DNA from: a bacterium
Lineage (GTDB): Bacteria > Chloroflexota > Dormibacteria > Aeolococcales > Bog-877
Length of the DNA stretch: 5,717 bases
NCBI GenBank assembly: GCA_021798435.1
Contig: JAJZGN010000129.1
Coordinates: 1 to 5,717 of the forward strand
Direction: 5' to 3'
Under the pieces are notes generated by a model. That model worked only from the letters and a program-made list of their open reading frames with translations, was not told the origin of the DNA and made no database searches. Numbering within the stretch: position 1 is the stretch's first letter; every line of letters begins with the position of its first letter. Shown here piece after piece: positions 1 through 5,717 of the stretch. The translations under genes and the position numbers were made by a program.

Positions 1-720
1 GGGGACGTCTGGCGGCGAGCGCCGATGACCGTGGCCTGGACCACGTTCACCCAGGGCCTCACCGAGCGGGCGGTCAAGGGGGTCGTCACCGGGCCGGTGA
101 CCATTCTGCAGTGGTCCTTCCCCCGCGAGGACCTGGAGCGGGCGATCAGCTGCAAGCAGATCGCCCTGGCGCTCAGGGACGAGGTTGCCGATCTGGTCGC
201 AGCCGGGATCAGGGTGGTGCAGATCGATGAGCCGGCGCTGCGTGAGGCCCTGCCGTTGCGTCGCGCCGATCAGGCGGGCTATCTCAGGTGGGCCGTAGAC
301 TCGTTCCGGCTGGCGGCCGGCGGGGCGCCGGACTCGGCCCAGGTGCACACCCACATGTGCTACGCGGAGTTCTCGGACATCATGGAGGGCATCAAGGAGA
401 TGGAGGCCGACGCCCTCTACATCGAGGCCGCCAGATCGGGCATGACCCTGCTGCGTTCCCTGGCCGACTCCGGCTACCCGGGGACCGTCGGACCTGGGCT
501 GTACGACATCCACTCGCCCTTGGTCCCCTCCGCTGAGGAGATGGCCGAGCGGCTGAGGGCGGCGGCCCGGGTGATCCCCGCGGAACGGCTCTGGGCCAAC
601 CCCGACTGCGGCCTGAAGACCAGGACCTGGTCCGAGGTCGATCCCTCCCTGCGCCATCTGGTGGTGGCGGCGCGGCAGGTCGCGGGTGAGTTGGAACCGG
701 CGTCCGCCAGCGTGCGCTGA
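1..720 (+). CDS. metE: Cobalamin-independent methionine synthase MetE, C-terminal part (5' end outside window)
   Basis: Transfers the methyl group of 5-methyltetrahydropteroyl-polyglutamate to homocysteine to make methionine, the last step of methionine synthesis, in the cytosol. The frame is open from base 1 (GDVWRRAPMTVAW matches the family's GDISRPAPITVEW region), so the ATG at 25 is an internal codon, not the start. The 239 residues seen correspond to the end of the C-terminal catalytic barrel. Recognisable blocks are GPVTILQWSFPRED, KQIALALRDEVADL, QIDEPALRE, HTHMCY, GLYDIHSP and NPDCGLKTR. The four zinc ligands are all present: His at 352-354, Cys at 358-360, Glu at 424-426 and Cys at 607-609, with the same spacing as E. 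coli His641, Cys643, Glu665 and Cys726. The barrel looks intact and active. The end carries a short extra tail (ELEPASASVR). Whether the gene is a full-length ~750-residue MetE or a short core form cannot be seen. The stop lies 9 bp before valS. Confidence 0.96.
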   Translation, partial: GDVWRRAPMTVAWTTFTQGLTERAVKGVVTGPVTILQWSFPREDLERAISCKQIALALRDEVADLVAAGIRVVQIDEPALREALPLRRADQAGYLRWAVDSFRLAAGGAPDSAQVHTHMCYAEFSDIMEGIKEMEADALYIEAARSGMTLLRSLADSGYPGTVGPGLYDIHSPLVPSAEEMAERLRAAARVIPAERLWANPDCGLKTRTWSEVDPSLRHLVVAARQVAGELEPASASVR

Positions 721-724
721 GGGG
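719..724 (+). promoter_or_regulatory. Ribosome binding site of valS, overlapping the metE stop codon
   Basis: GAGGGG lies 5 bases before the TTG start of valS and shares bases with the TGA stop of metE (718-720). It supports the TTG start and suggests that ribosomes finishing metE help to load valS. Confidence 0.6.
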
Positions 725-729
725 CTGAA

Positions 730-3345
730 TTGGAGACGGCCTACCAGCCCGGGCCCACCGAGAGGCGCTGGGGCGAGAGGTGGGCGGAGCTGAAGCTGGG
801 GGTGGCCGACCCCGCCAGCCCCAAGCCTCCTTTCTCCATCGCGCTCCCACCGCCCAACATCACCGGCGCGCTGCACATGGGCCACGCGCTCAACGCAGTG
901 ATCCAGGACAGCCTCTGCCGCTATCACCGGATGAGGGGCTACGAGGTGCTGTGGGTGCCGGGCACCGACCACGCCGCCATCGCCACGCAGAACGTGATCG
1001 AGCGCCAGCTGGCGGTCGAGGGAACCTCGAAGGAGGAGATCGGGCGCGAGGAGTTTGGGCGGCGGGTCGAGCGCTGGTACGCGGAGTACCAGGGCCGAAT
1101 CGTGACCCAGCTGCGAGGGATGGGAGCCAGCTGCGACTGGACCCGGGAGCGCTTCACCCTGGACCCCGCCTACGTGCGGGTGATCCGCACCGCCTTCAAA
1201 GAGCTTTTCGACCAGGGACTGATCTACCGTGGACCTCGGATCGTCAACTGGTGCCCCCGCTGCGAGAGCGCCATCTCGGACGAGGAGGTCGAGTACCAGG
1301 AGCATATCGACCTCTTCTTCCAGGTGCGCTACCCCATCGCGGGCGAAGAGGGAGCTGTGGTGGTGGCCACCACCCGTCCGGAGACGATCGTGGCCGATGT
1401 GGCGGTGGCCGTGTCCCCGAACGACTCCCGGTTCGCCGACCTGGTGGGCAAGATGGTGGTGGAGCCGATATCGGGGCGCACCCTGCCCGTGATCTCGGAC
1501 CTGGCGGTTGATCCCGAGATCGGGACCGGGGCGCTCAAGATAACGCCGGGGCACTCGCCCGAGGACTTCGAGATCGGCCTCCGGCATCACCTCCCGGTCC
1601 TGACGGTGATCGACCTCAAGGGGCGGATGCGCATCCCCGAGGTTCCGGCCCTGGACGGCCTGCCGGTGGCGGAGGCCCGGCTACGATCGGTCGAACTCCT
1701 GGAGCAGGTCGGCGCCCTGGTCCGCTCGGACCCGATCACTCACCAGGTCGGCCACTGCGACCGCTGCGGAGCGGTGATCGAACCGCTGGTGACCCCGCAA
1801 TGGTGGATGAGGATGGCGGAGCTGGCGGCTCCCGCGGCCGCCGCGGCCCGGGAGGGTCGAATCCGCTTCCACCCCCCCCAGTTCGGCTCCCAGTATCTCG
1901 GCTGGCTGGAGGGACTTCGCGACTGGTGCATCAGCCGCCAGCTCTGGCTGGGTCATCGCATCCCGGTGGCCACCTGCGGACAGGGACACGTGTTCGCCTT
2001 CGTGGAGGAGCCGGAGCGCTGTCCCGAGTGCCAGGACGCCGCCTTGACCTTCGACCCTGATGTCCTCGACACCTGGTTCTCGTCTTCCCTCTGGCCCTTC
2101 GCCATCCTCGGCTGGCCCGAGCCCACGCCGGAGATGGCCCGGTTCTATCCCACCTCGGTGCTGAGCACCGCCCGCGACATCATCTACCTCTGGGTGGCGC
2201 GGATGGTGATCATGGGGTTGCGCTTCACCGCTGACCTGCCCTTCCCGGACGTCATCTTCCACGCCACCATCCTGGGGGCCGATGGCGCTCGCCAGTCCAA
2301 GTCGCGGGGCAACGTTGTCGACCCCTTGGAGATGGTGGAGAGGCATGGGGCGGACGCCTTGAGGGGGTGGGGGGCGGCCGTGGCCATGGGCACCCAGGAC
2401 GCCCGCTTCGACGAGACCCGGCTCGATGGTTACGCCCGGTTCGCCAACAAGCTGTGGAACATGGCCCGGCTGCTCCACCTGGCCCACTTCCCCGAGGGCA
2501 CCGGTCGCATCCCGTTGGCTGAACCGCCACCGCCTTCGGAGTTGGAGCTCGCCGATCGCTGGATCCTCTCCCGCCTCCGCGCCTTGGTGGACGAGGTCAC
2601 CACCGCCTACGACACTTTCGCCCTGGGCGACGCGGTGGAAGCCGTCCGGCGCTTCAGCTGGGACGAGGTCGCCGACTGGTATCTGGAGCTGGCCAAGGGA
2701 AGGATGGAGCGCCACGACCGCGCGGCCCTGTGGGTGGCCCGGGAGGTGCTTTGGACCACGCTCCACCTGCTGCACCCCATCATGCCCTTCGTTACCGACG
2801 AACTGGCCCAGCAGTTCTCGGGATCTCCGCCAACCCTGGACTTCGCCACCTGGCCCACCGGGGAAGGGCTCACCGAGGACCCCGAGGCTGAGCGGGCGAT
2901 GGGGGCGTTCCGGCAGCTGGCGAGCGAGCTGCGCAGCTGGCTCCAGGAGCTGGGGGTGGGCGGGAGCCGGAGCGCGCCCCGGGTGCCGGTGCGGCTGGCC
3001 GAACTCGCAGAGGGGCTGCGCATCCCCGAGATTCCCGCCTACCTGGCCCAGGTTTCACCGGTCGTCTTCGAGCCCGACGGGGCGGGCGCGGAGGGAGACT
3101 TCGCCTCGCTTGCCGTCGGCGGCAGCTCGGTCCACCTGGGGGCGGCCGCGGCCCGGCATTCGGAGGTGCGTGGCCGCCTCCGGCGGGAACTGGCCGACCT
3201 GGAGGCCAACCGACAGCGGCTGGATGCCAAGCTGGCCTCGCAGTTCTCCGCTCGGGCCCCGGATGCGGTTGTGGCCCGGGAAAGGGAGCGGCTGGCAGCG
3301 ACCGTGAGGCGCCTGGAACTGCTCCACCGCACCTTGGGCGACTGA
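730..3345 (+). CDS. valS: Valyl-tRNA synthetase (class Ia), 871 residues
   Basis: Charges tRNA-Val with valine using ATP and hydrolyses mischarged Thr-tRNA-Val; cytosolic and normally essential. The length is close to the bacterial family norm (about 860-950). Domain order: Rossmann fold with the HIGH motif as HMGH (residues 49-52, after PPPNITGAL); first zinc site from C175PRC178 and C343DRC346; CP1 editing domain with TTRPET (214-219) and GTGALKITPGHSPEDF (265-280); second probable zinc site C416/H420 and C431PEC434; DWCISRQLW (398-406); DTWFSSSLWPF (447-457); KMSKS loop as RQSKS (521-525); FANKLWN (571-577); anticodon-binding helical domain (about 606-770); C-terminal coiled-coil tRNA arm (about 808-871, with SARAPDAVVARERERLA). 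An in-frame TGA (metE's own stop) bounds the frame upstream, and the first in-frame ATG falls inside HMGH, so TTG at 730 with a Shine-Dalgarno 5 bases upstream is the only sensible start. Oddities are the non-consensus KMSKS and Ser276 where the family usually has Asp. Everything else looks functional. Confidence 0.98.
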   Translation: METAYQPGPTERRWGERWAELKLGVADPASPKPPFSIALPPPNITGALHMGHALNAVIQDSLCRYHRMRGYEVLWVPGTDHAAIATQNVIERQLAVEGTSKEEIGREEFGRRVERWYAEYQGRIVTQLRGMGASCDWTRERFTLDPAYVRVIRTAFKELFDQGLIYRGPRIVNWCPRCESAISDEEVEYQEHIDLFFQVRYPIAGEEGAVVVATTRPETIVADVAVAVSPNDSRFADLVGKMVVEPISGRTLPVISDLAVDPEIGTGALKITPGHSPEDFEIGLRHHLPVLTVIDLKGRMRIPEVPALDGLPVAEARLRSVELLEQVGALVRSDPITHQVGHCDRCGAVIEPLVTPQWWMRMAELAAPAAAAAREGRIRFHPPQFGSQYLGWLEGLRDWCISRQLWLGHRIPVATCGQGHVFAFVEEPERCPECQDAALTFDPDVLDTWFSSSLWPFAILGWPEPTPEMARFYPTSVLSTARDIIYLWVARMVIMGLRFTADLPFPDVIFHATILGADGARQSKSRGNVVDPLEMVERHGADALRGWGAAVAMGTQDARFDETRLDGYARFANKLWNMARLLHLAHFPEGTGRIPLAEPPPPSELELADRWILSRLRALVDEVTTAYDTFALGDAVEAVRRFSWDEVADWYLELAKGRMERHDRAALWVAREVLWTTLHLLHPIMPFVTDELAQQFSGSPPTLDFATWPTGEGLTEDPEAERAMGAFRQLASELRSWLQELGVGGSRSAPRVPVRLAELAEGLRIPEIPAYLAQVSPVVFEPDGAGAEGDFASLAVGGSSVHLGAAAARHSEVRGRLRRELADLEANRQRLDAKLASQFSARAPDAVVARERERLAATVRRLELLHRTLGD

Positions 3346-3362
3346 CCCTCAGCAGGCAAGCC

Positions 3363-5054
3363 GTGCTAACCCTCCAGCACCTGCCGGCGCTGGCGTTGCT
3401 GGCGGTGGCGGTGACCGCCCTGGCCGCCGGGGTCCTGGGCGAGGTGGTCCCGGCCCGAGCCGCAGGGACCGCGAGGGCTCTGCTGAGGTTGGCGCTGCTG
3501 GGCGCCGTGGTGGACCTGGTTCACGTCATGCTGGCCTTGCCCCCCGGGGGGGTGCTGGCGGTGACCCTGTGGCGGATCACCCCCAACCTCCCGGTGACCC
3601 TGCAGGTGGACTATGCGGGTCTGGCGTTGGCCACCGCCGCCGCCACCGCCGCCCTGGTGATCAGCCTGGCCACGCGGGACGGGCCCCTGGCCAGCGCGGC
3701 GCTCGGCACCGCGGCTCTAGGCGCCATGATGGCCGGGCTCGCGGGGGGGCTCTTGACCATGTACATCGGGCTCCAGCTGTCCGCCGTGGGCGGGATCGGC
3801 CTCAGCTACGCCCGCCTCCCGCGGGCGCCCAGCGGGCGACTGGTAGCCGCCGCGGTCGCGGACCAGGCCGTATCACTGATCTGGCTGGGCGCAGTGGTCG
3901 GCCTCAACCTGACCACCGGGACCTTGGTCTTCGCCGGGATCCCCACTCTGGCCATCTCACTGCCGCTGGCGGGTCTGCTGGTGATCCCCGGAGTGGTGCG
4001 GCTCTCCGGGGCATCGTTCCTGCCCGACCGCTACGGGTCTTCCCGGGCAGCAGACCTCGGCGACCTGCTGGCCGTCGTCGCCGTTCCCACCGGGCTGTCG
4101 GTGCTGCTTCGAGTGCAGGAGCTGGCCGGCGGGACCTGGCCCCATCCGGCGCTGGGCACCGCGCTGGATGGGGTCGCCCTCATCCTCGGCCTGGGCGCTG
4201 TGGTACTGCAGGTCCGAGAACCCGGGGGGACGGGGCTGCGCTCCCTGCTCATGGTGATGGCGGCGCTGGTCCTGCTGGGTTTCGGAGCCGACTCGGCCCC
4301 GGGTACGGCCCTCGCGGTCATGGCCGCACTATCCATGGAGCTGACCGCGCTCCTCGGGCCGAGGGTGCTGGTCTCGGACAGGCCGGTGGCGACCCGGGCC
4401 CTGCCCCCGGGCGCCGCCCGAGCCTTCCTCATCCCGCTGGGACTGCCTCTCTCCGCCGCGGTGACGGCTGGCGTGGTGGGGCTGGGGCTGGGGCTCACCT
4501 CGGGCCTCGTGGACGGGGTGCTGCCGGCCCTGGGGTTCCTGGTGGCACTGGCCGGCCTCGCGGCGGGGGGATCCCGCCTGCTCCGGGCCAAGTGTCAGCC
4601 ACTTCCGTGGCCGCTGGCTATCCCGGGTGTTCTTCTCGCCGCGGCGGCTTTTCTCCCCGGCGCCCTGCTCACGGAGATCGCGGTTCCGGTCACCACCGGG
4701 GGGGCGCTCGGCCTGCTGGTGCTGACGGCGCCTGATCCCCTCTCATTGCAGCTGTCCGGGCTGCTGTGGCCGGGAGGCTACCTGGCCGTGGTGGCGGTGG
4801 TCTTCGCCGGGGGGTACTGGGGCGTGCGGGAGGTCCTGGGCGTCCCAGCTCCAGAGCCGGCCCCGGTCCCCGCGCCCCCGCGGCCCAGCCCCGGGCGACC
4901 TCCCCGCTGGGGGCATGGACCCGTCGCCGTCGGCATGGCTCGGCGGGCGCTGTCGGCGGGGCTGCGGATCTCGGCGCGCGAGATGGCGGAGCGCCCTGTC
5001 TGGATGTGGCTGGCCGCCTCCCTGGCGGTGTCCTGGCTGCTGGTGCAGCGCTGA
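3363..5054 (+). CDS. Divergent antiporter-like membrane subunit (NuoL/M/N, HyfB/D/F or MrpD-like), 563 residues
   Basis: Very hydrophobic, with about 15 membrane segments by eye. I assign it, by pattern only, to the proton-antiporter-like subunits of complex I, group 4 hydrogenases and Mrp. Matching blocks in family order: LQVDYAGLALATA (81-93) for the 'LRVDGLSLLFA' helix; MYIGLQLS (133-140) for 'FxxFWELM'; VVRLSG...FLPD (211-222) for 'KSAQxPLHxWLPD'; AVPTGLSVLLRV (240-251) for NuoM-type 'LLKTGAYGLLRF'; LGLPLSAAVTAG (359-370) for 'GLPPLAGFVGK'. The ionisable residues at those places are Gln138, Arg213, Pro242 (or Ala237 against NuoL) and Ala369, so classical proton transfer is doubtful. The protein has only one lysine (Lys410). 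Residues 494-517 form a Pro-rich linker, then a basic amphipathic stretch and a last membrane helix (546-562). GTG start, with only a weak AGCAGG (3351-3356) six bases upstream; it begins 17 bp after valS. Its stop overlaps the next start. Likely partners are the two following membrane proteins. Alternative: an unrelated polytopic transporter. Membrane protein is certain, family about 60%. Confidence 0.62.
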   Translation: MLTLQHLPALALLAVAVTALAAGVLGEVVPARAAGTARALLRLALLGAVVDLVHVMLALPPGGVLAVTLWRITPNLPVTLQVDYAGLALATAAATAALVISLATRDGPLASAALGTAALGAMMAGLAGGLLTMYIGLQLSAVGGIGLSYARLPRAPSGRLVAAAVADQAVSLIWLGAVVGLNLTTGTLVFAGIPTLAISLPLAGLLVIPGVVRLSGASFLPDRYGSSRAADLGDLLAVVAVPTGLSVLLRVQELAGGTWPHPALGTALDGVALILGLGAVVLQVREPGGTGLRSLLMVMAALVLLGFGADSAPGTALAVMAALSMELTALLGPRVLVSDRPVATRALPPGAARAFLIPLGLPLSAAVTAGVVGLGLGLTSGLVDGVLPALGFLVALAGLAAGGSRLLRAKCQPLPWPLAIPGVLLAAAAFLPGALLTEIAVPVTTGGALGLLVLTAPDPLSLQLSGLLWPGGYLAVVAVVFAGGYWGVREVLGVPAPEPAPVPAPPRPSPGRPPRWGHGPVAVGMARRALSAGLRISAREMAERPVWMWLAASLAVSWLLVQR

Positions 5055-5659
5055 TGGGCCCTTCGCTGCTGGCCGCGGGGGGGTTCCTGGCGGCTGCGGT
5101 GGCGCTGCTGGCGAGTGGTGCCAGGGGGGCCCTGGTGAGCGCTCTCTGCTTGGGAGCGGGCTTCGGCGGGGTCGCCTACCTCGCTGGCGGGGCGGCGAGC
5201 CTGGCCGTTCCCCTGCTCCTCGGGATCATGTGCGCGCTGGCGATCTGGGCGGCGGGGCTGGGCGCTCGGGTGGGATCCCTGGTCTGGCTCCTCGGAAGGG
5301 CCCCTGTGGTGGGGCGGCCCAGAGTGTTCAGCGAGCGCAGCTTCCGATTGCTTCTGGGCCTGGGCGGGCTGCTGGCGGCGCGCCTGCTCTCCGGCCACCT
5401 GGGGGCGGGCACCATCAGCACCCAGGGGCCAGCCTTCGCCTGCCTGTTCGCCTGGGAGGTGGGGGCGATACGGATCGGGACCGGGCGGGGGCCGTCGGAC
5501 CTGGCTCTCGGCACCCTCGCGATCGGGATGGGGGCCGCCGCTTTCATCCTCTTGGACTCCGGGGGAGGGGCGTGGCAGGCGGCCGCCTTGACCGCGGGGG
5601 GGCCGGCGGTGCTCCTGGGGCTCTTCGCCCACGCCCAGCCCTGGGAGGTCCAGAGGTGA
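5054..5659 (+). CDS. Polytopic membrane protein of unknown family, 201 residues
   Basis: I do not recognise the family. The protein has roughly six to seven hydrophobic segments (about 5-21, 26-44, 49-70, 97-113, 125-141, 150-168 and 174-192), separated by a basic loop (GRAPVVGRPRVFSERSFR, 81-98) that by the positive-inside rule should face the cytosol. It contains no lysine. Acidic residues inside or next to hydrophobic stretches are Glu135 (in CLFAWEVGAIR), Asp149 and Asp168; Glu135 is the best candidate for a buried charge. The ATG shares one base with the stop of the gene before (TGATG), with no clear Shine-Dalgarno, so translation is probably coupled. An upstream in-frame ATG at 4766 would lie wholly within the previous gene and give a non-hydrophobic Gly/Arg/Pro-rich extension; I reject it. 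By size and position between two membrane proteins it could correspond to HyfE (about 216 residues, NuoK-related) in a hyfD-E-F type order, but I see no diagnostic HyfE motif, so this is a positional guess. Confidence 0.75.
   Translation: MGPSLLAAGGFLAAAVALLASGARGALVSALCLGAGFGGVAYLAGGAASLAVPLLLGIMCALAIWAAGLGARVGSLVWLLGRAPVVGRPRVFSERSFRLLLGLGGLLAARLLSGHLGAGTISTQGPAFACLFAWEVGAIRIGTGRGPSDLALGTLAIGMGAAAFILLDSGGGAWQAAALTAGGPAVLLGLFAHAQPWEVQR
5643..5648 (+). promoter_or_regulatory. Ribosome binding site of the gene starting at 5656
   Basis: GGGAGG stands 7 bases before the GTG at 5656, inside the last codons of the 201-residue protein. It is the best Shine-Dalgarno in the membrane-gene part of the window and decides the GTG start of the last gene. 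Confidence 0.65.
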
Positions 5660-5717
5660 GCTTGGCGCTGGCCCTCTCCTTCCTACTGCCCCTGCCCCTG
5701 GCTCCGGTGGTCTGGCG
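5656..5717 (+). CDS. Start of a further hydrophobic membrane protein (3' end outside window)
   Basis: Only 20 full codons are visible, reading MSLALALSFLLPLPLAPVVW followed by the first two bases of a probable Arg codon. GTG start overlapping the stop of the preceding gene by GTGA, with GGGAGG 7 bases upstream. The hydrophobic N-terminus without early charge fits a first membrane helix or a signal peptide, though there are no basic residues before the hydrophobic run as in a typical signal peptide. N-termini of antiporter-like subunits (NuoL/M/N, HyfB/F) often look like this, and the context favours another subunit of the same membrane assembly. Function cannot be told from this fragment. Confidence 0.6.
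   Translation, partial: MSLALALSFLLPLPLAPVVW

Noticed and set aside
25..720. ATG at 25 as the true start of a short MetE-like protein
   Set aside because: The codons before it (GDVWRRAP) align with the conserved family sequence just upstream of this point, so the gene continues to the left of the window.
1872..1879. Run of eight C as a slippage site or sequencing frameshift
   Set aside because: The ValRS frame is intact on both sides and reads the normal His-Pro-Pro-Gln, so no frameshift is needed.
1681..2775. Long open frame on the minus strand inside valS
   Set aside because: It lies antisense to an unmistakable ValRS; its Gly/His/Gln/Pro-rich composition is what GC-rich third positions give in the opposite frame, and no motif is recognised.
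2426..3307. Second-frame 293-residue open frame on the plus strand
   Set aside because: Pro/Ser/Trp/Arg-rich shadow of the ValRS anticodon-binding region, with no domain and wholly contained in valS.
3341..3365. Terminator or promoter between valS and the membrane genes
   Set aside because: The gap is only 17 bases with no inverted repeat, T-run or -10-like sequence visible.
3540..3552. C6G7 near-palindrome as a terminator or regulatory hairpin
   Set aside because: It lies inside coding sequence (Leu-Pro-Pro-Gly-Gly-Val), has no loop and no following T-run; ordinary for DNA this GC-rich.
4470..4500. Tandem GGGGCT-like repeats
   Set aside because: Only about three imperfect units, encoding Gly-Leu-Gly-Leu in a membrane helix; explained by codon bias and composition.
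3569..4735. 388-residue open frame overlapping the antiporter-like gene
   Set aside because: Gly/Arg/Pro-rich low-information translation typical of a shifted frame of hydrophobic GC-rich DNA; the hydrophobic frame has the consistent membrane pattern and the operon overlaps.
4778..5632. 284-residue open frame on the minus strand opposite the last genes
   Set aside because: Extreme Gln/Arg/Pro/Ser richness and no motif; it spans the junction of two coupled plus-strand genes, as expected for a shadow.

Overview
The window is a compact, very GC-rich stretch of bacterial DNA in which every gene lies on the + strand. It holds five protein genes: the 3' end of metE, a complete valS, two complete genes for polytopic membrane proteins, and the first 20 codons of a third membrane protein. 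Gaps between genes are 9 bp and 17 bp, followed by two stop/start overlaps (TGATG and GTGA). This looks like one transcription unit or a tightly packed run. There is no non-coding stretch above about 20 bp. I see no tRNA, rRNA, CRISPR array, insertion sequence or convincing terminator.

The organism cannot be named from this window. Lysine is scarce and replaced by arginine, start codons include TTG and GTG, and strong third-position GC is evident. The valyl-tRNA synthetase carries paired Cys zinc-binding motifs (CPRC, CDRC, CPEC). As I recall them, typical actinobacterial ValRS sequences lack these, so a high-GC non-actinobacterial lineage (for example Dormibacterota, Chloroflexota or a relative) seems more likely than a standard actinomycete. 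This is inference only.

Layout: positions 1-720 encode the C-terminal catalytic part of cobalamin-independent methionine synthase with all four zinc ligands. Positions 730-3345 encode an 871-residue ValRS with HIGH, editing, zinc and C-terminal coiled-coil elements. Its KMSKS loop reads RQSKS and one editing-pocket aspartate is serine. Positions 3363-5054 encode a 563-residue membrane protein that I read as a highly divergent member of the NuoL/NuoM/NuoN/Hyf/Mrp antiporter-like family. Positions 5054-5659 encode a 201-residue membrane protein of unknown family. A further hydrophobic protein starts at 5656 and runs off the window.

The two halves do different jobs: amino-acid and translation housekeeping upstream, and what looks like the membrane arm of a complex I-like or group 4 hydrogenase-like assembly downstream. 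The order of a large antiporter-like subunit, a protein of about 200 residues and another membrane protein recalls hyfD-hyfE-hyfF by size and order, but homology of the 201-residue protein to HyfE is not shown here. The most interesting point is that the antiporter-like protein appears to have lost nearly all the membrane-embedded Glu/Lys residues used for proton transfer and contains a single lysine in 563 residues.
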